From Episyrphus balteatus (Eukaryota; Arthropoda; Insecta; Diptera; Syrphidae), in contig NC_079134.1 of assembly GCF_945859705.1 (NCBI RefSeq), positions 158,383,718-158,447,717 on the forward strand: a stretch of DNA of 64,000 nt, in the 5' to 3' direction. Every line of letters begins with the position of its first letter. The stretch's first letter is position 1. Made by a program: the position numbers and the translations under genes. Shown here one piece after another: positions 10,195 to 22,202 of the stretch. The notes under the pieces are model-generated. The model made no database searches. It was not told the DNA's origin and worked only from the letters and a program-made list of their open reading frames with translations.

Positions 10195-10956
10195 CAAAGA
10201 AAATAAAATGCACGACTGGGTCGCACGTACTTGCTCTTGTAGTTCACAGTATCTTTATCTTAAATATCGATTGGAAATTTAAGATTTTGTAGAAAAAAAT
10301 CAAAAAAAAAAAAAAAAATCAAAAGTTTGAAAATTAAATTAAAAATTTCTTTTTTTCAAAAATGTTTTTAAAAATATTTTTTTTTTACATTTTATACTTA
10401 ATGATCTCTGTAAATTTTAAATAAAATAACTAATGCTTTGATGAAATATATGAATTTAAAAAATATGTCAATTTTTGAAAAACGGCAACGCCATATTTCC
10501 GTTCCCCGCATTTTTTGAGAAAAACTAAAAACGAAGTTTTGTTATAATCAATAAGAGTATTCCGCACACCAAATTTGATCAAAATCGTTAGAGCCGTTTT
10601 CGAGAAATTTGCAATACCTCGAAAACGTTATATGGGAAGTATGCGTTAAAATGGCAATATTAAAAAAATAAAAAAAAACGGGTCTAGGGAATTACGTAAA
10701 AATCATCTGTACCAAGTTTCAAGCAAATCCATCCATTCGTTTAGGCCCTAGCTCGATGTACAGATGGACGCACAGACGCACAGACGCACACACGCACACA
10801 CGCACACACGCACACACGCACAGACGCACAGACCGACGGACGGCATGACGAAAACCACTTTTTTGATCTTCTCCATCATCGTAATGTTGGTTTTGATTAA
10901 AACCTCGATTTTTTTTTTCTACACGAAACCAATACTTGCCCTATAGAGCAAGTAAA
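10195..10956 (-). mobile_element. Dispersed repeat family A, copy 2 (inverted)
   Basis: This is the reverse complement of 6570-7300 along its length, from GCACGACTGGGTCGCACGT at about 10210 to CCAATACTTGCCCTATAGAG at about 10930-10950, including the CA/CGCA microsatellite at about 10770-10835. Either the pair forms one 4.4-kb inverted structure, or two copies of one element inserted in opposite orientation. Identical outer and inner end points in both favour separate insertions. Confidence 0.8.
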
Positions 10957-11310
10957 AATTGATTGACATACAAAAATTAAGCTCAGAAAAAAAATTTACT
11001 AAGCCGTTTTCAAATATCAGATTTTTCAAAAAATATCCAAAAATGGTTTTATTTCGAAAATTGTATTTACTTTTAAATTTTAGGTAACTAAAACACTTAA
11101 AAAATTTTCGCTGGCACATGAAAAAAAAAATTGTTGTATGACAGGTTGACAGGAACTGTTAATAACGGTTCAAAAAATATTTTTTTTTATTTAAAAAGTA
11201 CGACGGAAATATAACTCAAAAATTTGAAATCGATAGACCAATTTTTGAAAATAGTAAAATTCGGTTATATGCCAAGTGCCGTTATTTTTGGTCCTTAAAA
11301 TAAAATTTTA
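10957..11310. repeat. Fragment related to the 9.3-kb and 29.3-kb elements
   Basis: Blocks such as CTGTTAATAACGGTTCAAAAA and GGTTATATGCCAAGTGCCGT match diverged parts of the elements at 9268-9995 and 29345-30110. The boundaries are not clear. Confidence 0.5.
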
Positions 11311-14279
11311 GGTTTAAATTTGTCCTTGAGCCGTTATTTCAAACGATTTGCTATCTTGTCAATTCTTCATTTAAATCAATTTTTTAAGTCTTGATTAGTT
11401 AAGAGCAGTTAGCGACTAATACCAGTCAGCAACTAAAACCGGGGTAATTTAACTTTAAAACAACGAACGTCCGTAACTTTGCAGACATTTATTGAGCAGA
11501 TCTAAAATTTTCTGTCCAAGTTTAGATTCCTGGGGTGACTTGCATTTGGAGAATTTACCATCGTTTTAATCATAAAGGTAATTGTAGAGAAGATAGCAGA
11601 CAATTTTACTTCTGCGTTGGAGAGTCATTACCAGTGATAACCTACCATTTCACTTCGATCTATCGACTAGCCTTTCTCTGTACAAATGATTTCTACAATT
11701 ACAGTTTCATAGTGAAAGTTTTCTCAGCCAATTCAATGAGCTAGTTTATCGTAATTACCAGGTAAAGTCCTCTATAAAAGTCTCCAAAGTAAAGTTTTCA
11801 AGTAATTAAAAAAAAAAAAACAACTTCTATCAAACTACAAAAGCACGTGACAAAAATTCTTCAATGATACTTGATTTCAATCTTAAAAAGCAATTTCATC
11901 TTGAAGGATTTAATTACCAAATAGAAGAAAAAGGAAGAAATAAAAGTAAGAAAACTACCTTGTACTTTGTTTAAATACAAGGAAACAGCGAGTTCACTAC
12001 AAAGTTTAAGGACTTGTCCTCCAAAGTTGTTTCCCTTTCTGTTTTTTTTTCATCATTGAAATATTAGGTATGTATTTTAGTTGGAAGGTATACGACATTT
12101 TTTCTTCTTTGACTTGAACTTGTTCTTCAAACATTCAAAACGAATATCCTTCATTTTAATTATTATAAAGTTTAAGTTCTCTGTTTCTTTCAATTTCCAT
12201 TATGTGTTTTTTTTTTGTTTCGTGATCACAAAACAGCAGAGTTGACTTTGAACTACGGCGAATTTTGAGTTTGGGCGATATAAACGGCCATCATATAATA
12301 ACCATTATGGCCATCACGTCCAATTGGCAATAGAGAGTCCTTGTAGACAATTTGTAAACAATATGAAATGATTATTTATTGCCCAATAATACAATTATGA
12401 CGACTGTAAGGACTCTCCGTTGTCCTTTGGATGGAAATTATTTTATTCTTTTTTTTGGTGTGTTTTTGCATTTGATATACACACGCACAAAAATATATTC
12501 ACAACCAACAGGTTTTTAGTAAGCTAACGGTTAGGAAGTTGTTGTTGTTGTTTGGTGTTTGACGTTTGAAGGTCATCCTGGGGTAAGGGGGGCCCTATTC
12601 TATACTGGCTGCTATCAGTATTAGTGTCAGTTTCCATAAAGACAATGAAGACAGGAATATCTGTCTTTTTCTCTCTTTGCACGGACAAAGAATTCAAATG
12701 TATCGCTACAGCTGATAGCATTGGACATGGACAGCAGCAAAAATATGTATATAAAAAAGATATGGAAAGACAGAAGCAAAAAATGAAATAATAAAAACAC
12801 AAATATAATTGCCAATTGATTGCGCGAGTAAAGAGTGGCTGTGGGACTATATGACAGCCACCATCAGAAAAAGCACCCAACACCACCTACAAAAAAACAT
12901 CAGTATGGAAGCTTGTATAGCGCCAAAATAAACACTCTTAAACCCCAACACACCTCCATCTATTGGACAGTATCTAGATAGTATTGCTTAGAGTTAGAGA
13001 TACTTAATTTTGCGTCTTCTCCTCCGTGTAGAAATATCAACCAGTCGCCAGTGACAATTCAGTCATCGCAAGTTATTTGATCCACGCGTTTTGATGGTCT
13101 TGAGAGTATGTTTTTTTCAATTTTTTTCGTAAGTAAGACGCGCAACTTAAGTTAGTTAGTTATATTGACAACAAACTACTGGCTATCGGCTGTATAATGA
13201 TGTGTAGTTTTATCGACGATACATGCGGTGTATGCTAAAATGCAACAGGTGTATCTATAACTGATTTAAGCTATAAGTTGTAGTTTGTAACTAGATTCAA
13301 ACACGGTCAGTTTAATAAATCATCGGTTGGTAACATCGTTCCGCCGAAACTGTGAACGCGCGATATAACTATACTTGAACTTGTCAACTGATTTTTTTTT
13401 AACTTTCAGTGGAATGTGTAAAATTTAAAATTTAATTAATTTGGAATTGAAGCTTTTGGCATATAATAGTGAAGTTGTTTTTTTTTTTAATTTAACAAAA
13501 TCAATTAAAAATATTTCAAGAAGTTTACCTTGTGGTAAAGTGCATTTGTTTAAAAAGAAAATTAAAATAGTTAAATTTTAAAAGTGATTATACATTGACA
13601 CCGCAAACTTAAAGGATACTTCGTTAATTTATTATGGTTAGCTTGGAAATGGGAACTATTTCTGGAATTTTGAAAATTTTTTGTTTGAAATTTATCATCA
13701 AAAAATTTAGCTATATAATTTCTCAATTTATTCACAACCAATTATATTTAAAGACACGATTAAAATTGGGAATCTCTTTTAAATGTCAACTTTAAATTTA
13801 ATTGACTTTGTATATACATATAGGGTCTAAATTTAGCATCAACTTTTTTTCCCTTAGAAAGGACCTGCAAATAAATAATTAATATTGTGATCTCTGGAAA
13901 AGAATTTCCTGCAGGAGTGTAGAAGATAGCGTAGAATTTTTACTTTCGACTGTCTAAATGTTTGCCTGTATGCACGTCAAGCGGTAGTAAACAGTTTTTG
14001 GGGGAACATTTTAATTTTTTCTGAAAGTGTTATTGGCTTTAAAAAAAAAAAATAGGTATTTTTAAGCAGATAGGGACTTTGAACAGTATTTTTTGAAGTG
14101 TTGTTTTTTTAATATTTTTGAATTTATCCAATTTTCAAAAATACATTTTTGGATTTTGAAAAATCAAGTTTTACAGTAGATTTTTTTTTTCAAATTTGAT
14201 TTTTTTTTATTATTTCCAACAATTAATTAAGAAACAAAAAAATTGTTTTGTATGCTTGAAAAAAAAAGGCTAAAAAATA
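11311..14279. other. Unique sequence, possible upstream or regulatory DNA
   Basis: No coding region is supported. Complexity is higher at about 12240-13400 than in the surrounding DNA. A TCAGTC initiator-like motif at 13059-13064 is followed by a GTATGT donor-like site at 13106-13111, so a short noncoding first exon is conceivable but unproven. I find no matching TATA box or downstream promoter element. Confidence 0.35.
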
Positions 14280-15420
14280 TATACAATATTTAAATATATG
14301 TACATTTTTTAAAAGCTAGAAGCTTATTCATATTTGTAAAATTAAAATTAAGTAAATTGAGTAAAGGGTTTTTGAAAAAAGGTAATGAAACTCAGATTTT
14401 TGAAAAAAAAAAAAAAAATATTGAAAAAATTTAACATGTCCTTTTTAAAACTTTTTCGTAACATAAAATGCATTTATTTTTCAAACTTTTTAGGCTACAT
14501 TTATTATGATCTGTAATTATAAAAGAAATGTCAATATGTATTACAATTTATGAAAAAAATTAAAAAGTATTTCATTTTCGAAGAACTTTTTTTAATAGAA
14601 GTTTTGAAAAAAAAATTAGCTAATTTTTTTTTTTAAGTTCAACATTTAAATGTAAAGTTATTTTTTCTTCATTCAGTAGCTCTTGTTGTCGAAAGTTAAA
14701 TAGCAAAATTTTAAAGTTCTTTTTTGCCAAAGTCTTTGAGAAAATCAATTATTTCAATGCATAAATTCAGTTTTTATCGAAAAATCCAATGAAATTGGAG
14801 TAATTTTAATTTTTTTTCAAAACTATCATATATATTACCTTTTCTTCTTCGAAATATAACAAATCATATCTATGGCCAAAATATTTTTTTTAAATAATTT
14901 CATATTTTATTACGAAAAAAAAAGTCATTTGAATTTTTTTAATGACATTTTTTTTCAAAATTCTGAGTTTAAGAACCATTTTTTCAAAAACTATTTACTA
15001 AGTTTTGTGGATTTAAAATTTGAAGATAAGAATGAGCTTCTGGCTTTTTTAAAATGTGTTTTTTAATATACGGCAACACCTACAATATTATTATTATTAA
15101 TAATAATAATATTGTAGGTGTTGCCGTTGTGTTCAAAATACTTTTTTTTTGTGTTTAAAGTCAGTTTGATAGAAAATTCCATTTATCGTTTAAACGATGG
15201 AAGATTGTCTGTTACTTCCACATATATTTTTGTCTTAAATTACCCAGAGAATCTTTTGGTATTATTTATTTTATGAAATTTAAGCAAAAAAAAATTAATT
15301 TGTTAAAAATAAATCAATTTTAATTTTAAAAAACAATACGGCAACATCGGCAATTTTTAACCTATAGACTTTCAGGTATTTTTAATTACCAACGTTGAGC
15401 TGTTCCCTAATAATTTGATT
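14280..15420. mobile_element. Family D element, partial copy with a central palindrome
   Basis: 14300-15070 matches about 59240-59830, and 15127-15380 matches about 59845-60090, in the same order; the copy ends in CGGCAACATCGGCAATTTTT at about 15338. The left long arm seen in the 59-kb copy is missing, and a 56-bp perfect palindrome sits at the internal junction. No protein is encoded. Confidence 0.7.
15071..15126. repeat. Perfect 56-bp palindrome
   Basis: CGGCAACACCTACAATATTA runs into an ATT/AAT core and is mirrored exactly to CGGCAACACC on the other strand. There is no spacer, so it can form a 28-bp hairpin or cruciform. CGGCAACA is also the motif near the outer ends of the family D element. 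Confidence 0.95.
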
Positions 15421-18400
15421 TAGTTACTCCACTTTAATAAGAATAAAAGATTTATGAAATTGGGAAAAGGTCGTTTGCTCAAACTATCCTGATTTAGATT
15501 TAGCAATATTTTTGTTGTTTGTTTGCCAAAATTTAGCTCATTTTATAGATATTTAAATTAAGGATTAATTAGTTACGGTGGAAAAAAAGTGAAAAAAAGT
15601 GATTCCTACAATACTGTTTGTCTGCGTGTGCGTCTACACCAGACCTACATCCCCAACCACTAACGCGATTTAAATTTGGTCCAATTCAAATAATATTTCT
15701 TGTACTTAAATATCAAACCATATCGAAAAAAATTGAAAAATTTAGATTTTTCTTTGGTTTATCTAGAATTTAAACAATTTTCATTAATAAAATGTTCAAA
15801 TAAACTCAAAAGAATTTTATTTGCTGATAAAAAAAGTGATTAGAAGTAGGTACCTAAGTCATTTACAGCTGCAAAAATGTGGTATTTTATTTAATATCAA
15901 AAATTCAAACCCTCGAAACAGAAAAACTGTTTGATGAATAAATCTGTTAGTTTGCATATTTATTTCAGGTATATTAAGCTTTCATTATAAAGCCTCAGTT
16001 TTATTTTATCACTCGTAGTTATAAAAAAAGGACACATTTTGATAGTCAAAGTCAAGGGAATAGTTTTTGGTTTGATGACTAATATTGCTGTCTAAAAGCT
16101 TTAGACAAAAAGAATCTTGAAGCTCAATAGATAGCCTTTTAAAAATAATAATCATTTAATCAAAAAAAACTTCCCACTTTTTTAAAAGAAAAAAAAAAAA
16201 ATTTGGAAAATTTGAGTTTAAGAACCGTTCCAATCATTTAGATATTTTACTATTTTGTCATGATACGATCATTTTTTATTGAGACACAGCCTTTCGAAAA
16301 TCACCATTTTTTTTCCTTTAATTTTTGAGTCATTGATACGAAAAAAAAAACAACAACAATTGGTTTTTCTTTACTGGAGCAAGAAATGTTATTTTTTCTT
16401 ATTTTTATTCATTATGATTATATCATCCGATCTCTCATTTAAAAGGATAAAAATGTCATTATATCAATTAGACAGAAATATAACATTAAAAGCCTTACTT
16501 TGTTAGCATTCTCTTACATGAATTATTGTTACGATATATTCGAAGAAATCTAGAAAAAAACATCACATTTCGTAATTTCGTACCTACTCGTATGTCAAAT
16601 CATATTTAATAAAACCAATAATTAAATAACAGGAAATACTTAAGATTGACATTTCCTAATTTATTCAAGTCCTTCAAAAAAAAAGTGACATGAGACATGT
16701 ACCGCACACACGTATTCCATATGAGATGTCCCTCCCTCATACTTTTCTAGAAATAAATCCTTTTCACTTAATTAAATAATTCATAGAACGTCTCCGTGGT
16801 GTACCTTTGCTCTTGTAAACAAGTCACGTATTTGAAACTCACAAGGCGAATCCAAAATACACACTAAACACAACTTGAAGTTTCTCTACATAAAGTCTAT
16901 GTTAATGCAAACAGGAGCAGGAGTAGTTGCTTGTACATCTAAAACTGCAACAAAAGCCAACACAGTTTCATTTCATCTGAAAATAATCCTATCAAATGTC
17001 TATGAATACATTCGAATTCAATTCAAAAACAAGTTCATATGTGAGTTTTAGTTTCACAACCTAATTCCGGCGAACCGAACATGCCCGTAGGTTTTCTTTC
17101 TTTTCTTTTCACTGCCATACACACATTGAAACATTTTCGAAATTTCCAATTTTATTCACATGTGGCCTTTTTAAGGATATGAAAAGCCCTCTAACGTGCC
17201 CTCGAGCAGTCAAATTGGTCAAATGCCAAACAGTGCTATAAAAAACTAAATTTACTAAGCAAACTTTTACAAGCTCACATCACAAAGTATACATGTTATC
17301 AAAATCTCAAGGAGTTCAAGTGTTTTGTCCTTTAAAGGAGTGCGAGTGCAAAACTTACAATCACTTTTGTGGCTTGCTTTTCGTCCTTCTGCTGTGATTT
17401 TTTATTGTTACCAAAAAAGTACATATTTTCCCTCCCTAATTTTCATAAAGCAGGTAAAAGTTTTTTTCTTCCCAAAAGACCAGTTTTTCTTTACCATCCA
17501 GATCCAGTGCCATTTCAAGGCTTTTTTTTCTCAAATGTTTGTTATTATGTGTTGCTGAGCTCTGTACTGCTTAGCGTGCGAAGGGTTGGAGGAGTTGAAT
17601 TAAGTGTGATAAAAATAAGTGAGACCCTTGTAATCTGGTTAAGAAGATTGCCAGGGTATTTCTTTCCTTCTTTATTTTTTTTTTCTTCACACAGAGAGTG
17701 ATGCCTAACGAGGTCCTTTTTTTATATGGAAAAAGTTTTTCCATTCAAAGGTATTTTAGGGATTTTTTTTCGGTCATCGTACCGTTTTTTTTGTTGTTGT
17801 GGTATTTAGGAAATACTAAATTTTTTTTTTCTTCTTCTTTTTCTGACTTTACTTACTTTTACCAGTGACGTAAAATTTTTGATTTGTTAGATGGATGGTA
17901 AAAAAGGATATATACATTTTTTATTGTCCTGGTACTTTTTTTTTTTTTGTGTTCATTTTTATGAGGTGCAAGAAAAGGAGGAAAAAGGTTATTTGGCCAT
18001 TTGATTAAATCTTTTTTTATCGTTTTGGGGGAAGGAAAATTTATTTTTTTTTTTCGTTTGAGATTGTTGTGCGCTGAGAATGAAAGATGATGGATTATTT
18101 CAATAATTTTAAGGATGCAGACACATTGCTGCCACCGCCCAGAATAACATCGAAAAATAGTTAAATATGGGATTTTTTTTTCCGGGGAAAATAAAATAAT
18201 AAACAAAATTTTTCGGATATCCTTTAAGCTCTTTAGAAATTGATTGGCAAATAAATCTTATTTTATATTGACACATAAATTGATTATAATAAACACAAGC
18301 TTAAATTTAGTCACCAGATTATAAGACCTACATTGATTTTATGGAAAATAAATGTTTTTGTAGTTGAAGTTGAAAAAGCTTAAAATAACATCAGCTAGGA

Positions 18401-18649
18401 TTTTTACACGTATTCTCCGCGTCCTGCCTATGTTTTTTCTCGACTTCCTTACACGCTTTTCTATGTTTAGCTTCGAGTTTAATTAAGTGTTCAAAATGAC
18501 TAGTAAATATTTTGGGCTTGAAAACAGTGATAAGAGCCGACATCAGTGACAGATTTTTTTTTTTAACTGACATACCATATTTCCATTAAGCGTATTAAAA
18601 AAAAAAATTCAGTTTGGTTATAATTGCCTATTACTGGCAGCACTTCCAA
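15421..18649. other. Unique AT-rich DNA, no gene recognised
   Basis: Noncoding-looking sequence. Somewhat higher complexity occurs at about 16680-17700, but no open stretch there shows a domain or good splice context. Confidence 0.4.
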
Positions 18650-18960
18650 ATTTAATCAAAATCGTTAGAGCCGTTTTCAAGATATTTCCAATACCTTGAA
18701 ATTGTTTTATGGGAGGTATACCTACGTTCTAAAGTAGATATTAAAAACAAAAACAAACAACCTTAGAAATTACGAAAAAATCATCTGGACTAAATTTCAA
18801 GAAAATCAGTCTACCTGTTTTGGCTTAGCTTCACGTACAGATGGATGCATGGACGTACCGACGATGCACGCATACGGATGGATGTCATGACGAAAATCAC
18901 AATTTTGAATTTCCCCATCATCGTAATGTTGGTTTTGATTATCTTTCATAGAGCGATTTA
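18650..18960 (-). repeat. Diverged family A fragment
   Basis: It matches the 10560-10900 part of family A: ATCGTTAGAGCCGTTTTC, ATGGGAGGTAT, AAATTACGAAAAAATCATCTG, CAGATGGATGCATGGACG and CATCGTAATGTTGGTTTTGA, with the sugar-cane-like CA microsatellite degraded. It lies in the orientation of copy 2. Confidence 0.7.
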
Positions 18961-19339
18961 AATCAGGAAGCAGTAATTGGTCCAAAAATATCCAATCCAA
19001 TCGAAAATCTTTGAAGAACCATTTTAAAATGATTTTTTTGACCATTATTGCCAAATTTAGAGACATTTTTTAGCTTGAAAGCAATATTTAAAGCAATTAC
19101 TTTCTCTAGGCTCCCTGATTAAAAAGAAAAAAGATAGAGAGTATGCCAATAAAAACATTATTCATTACAATCGGAAAATTCCACATCAATTTTTGCAAAA
19201 ACAGATATTTCGAATGAAAAAAAAAAAATGTTAAGCTGTTTAAACTAATGAAACACTGAAAAGACGAATTGTATAAGGCTCCATCCAGACCCATGTATCG
19301 GTCTGATTTCATAGTCGAACAACAAAATTGAAATATAAG

Positions 19340-20335
19340 AGAGATCCGGTTTTGGGACCCACATAGTTAATTTTCAACATTTATAATGCATTCCCCTAAA
19401 AAAAATCGAAAAAATCTAATTTTTTTATTCCATCACCTTTAAATCCATTTTTTTTTTGTATAAGACTACTTATAGAAAATAAAAAGAAAGGTAGGCCTAA
19501 AAACTTTTGGTACAAGCCTCAGAAAAATACATAACCAGGAGGCTTGCCTGCGATTTCTGACGTCAACCCGGCGAACCCCAAAGGTGGGATAGTTATGAAT
19601 TATGATCGCCTCGACATCGAAATCATAACATCGCCGAGAAAAGTAAGAAGAAGATAGTACATTTTCTATCATCTGAAAACGTATTGTTTCAGCTCAAAAA
19701 AGTTATATCGACCATGTCTATACAACATCTACAAAAACAGCTAGAATTTTTTGAACCCAATCAGTTTTCACAAAAAAAAAATCAATCTTTTTTCTCTTTT
19801 AACGCCATTAAAACCATTTTTTTAAAAGACAACCTATAACAAATTGTATATCATTTGAAAGCTTATTACTTCACCATTTTTATTACGCTTCAATCATATT
19901 TCTACCATTCCTACAATAAAAATAAGAATTAGATTTTCACACAGATGTTTTGAAGAATTTTCAAGTTTTTCAATTTAAGATTGTATAACATGTAGAGCAC
20001 GTACCGTTATGTGTGATATAACAAATGAAAGGTAATATCAGCATGCGTATTAAAGTAAAATCAAATTTGTATGTGCCCTAGATTGAAAGATATAACTCGT
20101 TTAGTAAAAAAAAACATCTTTTTATCGTTATCTCAGGATTTTGAATATAAAATTTATTAAAATTTACAATTATAGTTTATTTAATTACCTATCTACAGTA
20201 TAAATTTTATTTATCTATCTATTAAAACAAAAAAGTTATAATCAATTGATTTTTCCTGTCGCTTTTTCGTTTCATCGTGTTTCAAATCACTACGATACGA
20301 AAGAAGTTTTCACTTCAAAAATATAATTTTTCTGT
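19340..20335 (+). repeat. Dispersed repeat family B, copy 1
   Basis: It shares the ordered blocks ATTCCATCACC, TCATCTGAAA, TATCGACCATGT, ACAAAAACAGCTAGAATTTT, CGTACCGTTATGTGTGATAT and GAAGTTTTCACTTCAAAA with 31950-32645 and in part with 43250-43870. It is non-coding and has no clear TIR. It is interrupted by an RTE 3' fragment at 19485-19654. Confidence 0.75.
19485..19654 (+). mobile_element. RTE 3'-end fragment nested in family B
   Basis: It matches 1826-2047 of the RTE insertion: GAAAGGTAGGCCTAAAAAC, CAACCCGGCGAACCCC, CCTCGACATCGA and a final AAGAAGAAGAT repeat. It is a short, strongly 5'-truncated insertion with two internal deletions relative to the larger copy, so family B was present before this RTE insertion. 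Confidence 0.85.
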
Positions 20336-22153
20336 ATTGAAAATCTCATTATAAAATATGTATTCTAATTCTATTAGCTTCCCGGCACCAGTTTGTCTGT
20401 CAATGAATGTTTTTTATTGATATTTTGCAATTAAATTTTAACTTGAATGAAATGAAATTATCATTCTAAACACTTTTGTGTATCACACATCGTAACTTTT
20501 AAATTCTGGTCGTAAAAAAGTTTGTCATTTTGATCATTTTTTTTATATTCAAAACCTTATCAATGATCAAAACACTATTGTTGTTAATAAAAAATCTTTT
20601 TGACTTATTGCAACACCTGTCTGCAGCCCTTGTGAGTTGTGAAACAATAGATATTATCATATTTGCGAAATTGCAAATTAAAAGTCATTATGCTCCAGCA
20701 TTGCTCCAATTTAATAGCAAATCAAAACAATGAAACAATTTTAGAGATGCTAAACATACCCTCACCTCGTTCAGTTTTCATATTATGTGAATCCCAAACT
20801 ATCTACGAAGGTGAAGTGAAGTTTGCACGTGCAAATCAATATTCACGCAATTCATCGTCGTCGTAGGTCGTACCCGCAGATATTTGGTTCTCTGAAAAAT
20901 TTTGTTTTACCTAAAAACACAAAAAAAAAAAAAACAAATAAAACTCAAAACTGGAGAGCTCGAAGCTCAAAGCCCCTATAACTGGAACATGCCATGCATT
21001 TTAAGAAAACACACCGTTATCTCCAAGCTTCTAGTCGATTTAATTTTGATGTTTTTTTTTGCTCATATTATTTTTGTCATACTCATACCCCATCGCATGA
21101 GTGCTAGCCAACAATCATTGGACGGAACTCTGGTAAAGACCTCATGATAACGAAAAACCCCTTTTTTGAATGGCATTTTGGATTTGGAATGTTTTGTACG
21201 CGTTTAGCGTTCATAAAACGTTAGTGGCCGGCGGCGGCGGTCGATGGTGGTGTGGGGTCGATTTTAGCTGCTGATGCTCTTCAATGGCAAAATTAATATT
21301 CTAAAAGAGTGGAGGATCTTTATAGGTATACGATACAAAGCGAACCAAAGCCGAAGGGCAATGGAATATAGTTGATTTATTGCACTTCCCTCCCCCAAAT
21401 AGCCCATCACGAAAACATTTTATTTAATTTTTTTTTGTTTTGTTTTTGTTATTTTTCGAGATTCAAAACAGAGGAAGTTCTCTACGCTGGTTGTGTGTAT
21501 TTTTAGCTGGAACACGTCAATATACTATGTACGATGACCAACAGACGGTAGTGAATTGGGGAGGGGGGTATAACGCGGCATATTGCTTTCGAAAAACTAT
21601 TATAGTCATCGGTTTTTGATGACCTTGACGATTCACGCAGAGAGTTAATCGATTTATCGTTATTGTTTTAATGTTTTCATGAGAAAATTGAATATTTGTT
21701 GACGTTTGTCCAATTTTATTCGGAACTTTGAGTGAGAGACAGGTGGACTGGACAGCAACCGAATTCAGGGTCGGTATGCAAAAAAAAAACGAACACCTGC
21801 AGCAGCTAAATGACCTGGAGTTGAAAAACGCTATTAAATTGCGTGTTGATTATTTTGAAGGAAGTACTTTGACTTTTGAATATTCTGGGTGGTGTCAATA
21901 TTTTGACTTGAATTCAATTTTAAGTTCAGGGTAGGTCAAGAAAATTTTTCAAGTTAAGGTCATGAGATCAAAAAGAAAGATTAAGTTCTATAAGAATATT
22001 TGCGATGACGACTTATTTTAGACGTGACGTAATCTTGTACAGAAATGAAACGCTATAACCTGACTGTAAAACCTTTATCCTGATGAGTTATAATAGAACC
22101 AAGCATCACTGCTTTTGTTTTAATAATTTGTACCATCATTATACTTATATATA
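20336..22153. other. Unique sequence, including a GC-richer block
   Basis: No coding region is supported. A relatively GC-rich stretch at about 21190-21650, with a GGCGG run near 21230, stands out from the AT-rich background and could be regulatory. I see no gene. Confidence 0.35.
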
Positions 22154-22202
22154 TGGACCCAAAAGTGTATCAGTTATTATTTGATGACGGTGCACAGTGT
22201 GC
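22154..22202 (+). pseudogene. RTE reverse transcriptase remnant, left piece
   Basis: GGACCCAAAAGTGTATCAGT, followed by a TTTGATGAC stretch, matches the motif-C region of the larger RTE copy (about 1156-1190). The piece ends at TGCACAGTGTGC, which recurs where the remnant resumes at 23561. Confidence 0.75.

Noticed and set aside
10925..10956. Helitron 3' end (hairpin at an element terminus)
   Set aside because: A terminal hairpin is present but it is not followed by a CTRR motif, and the other end lacks a TC start.
12524..12886. 120-codon minus-strand open frame
   Set aside because: It is hydrophobic, low-complexity and without a family match; codon content looks like AT-rich noncoding DNA.
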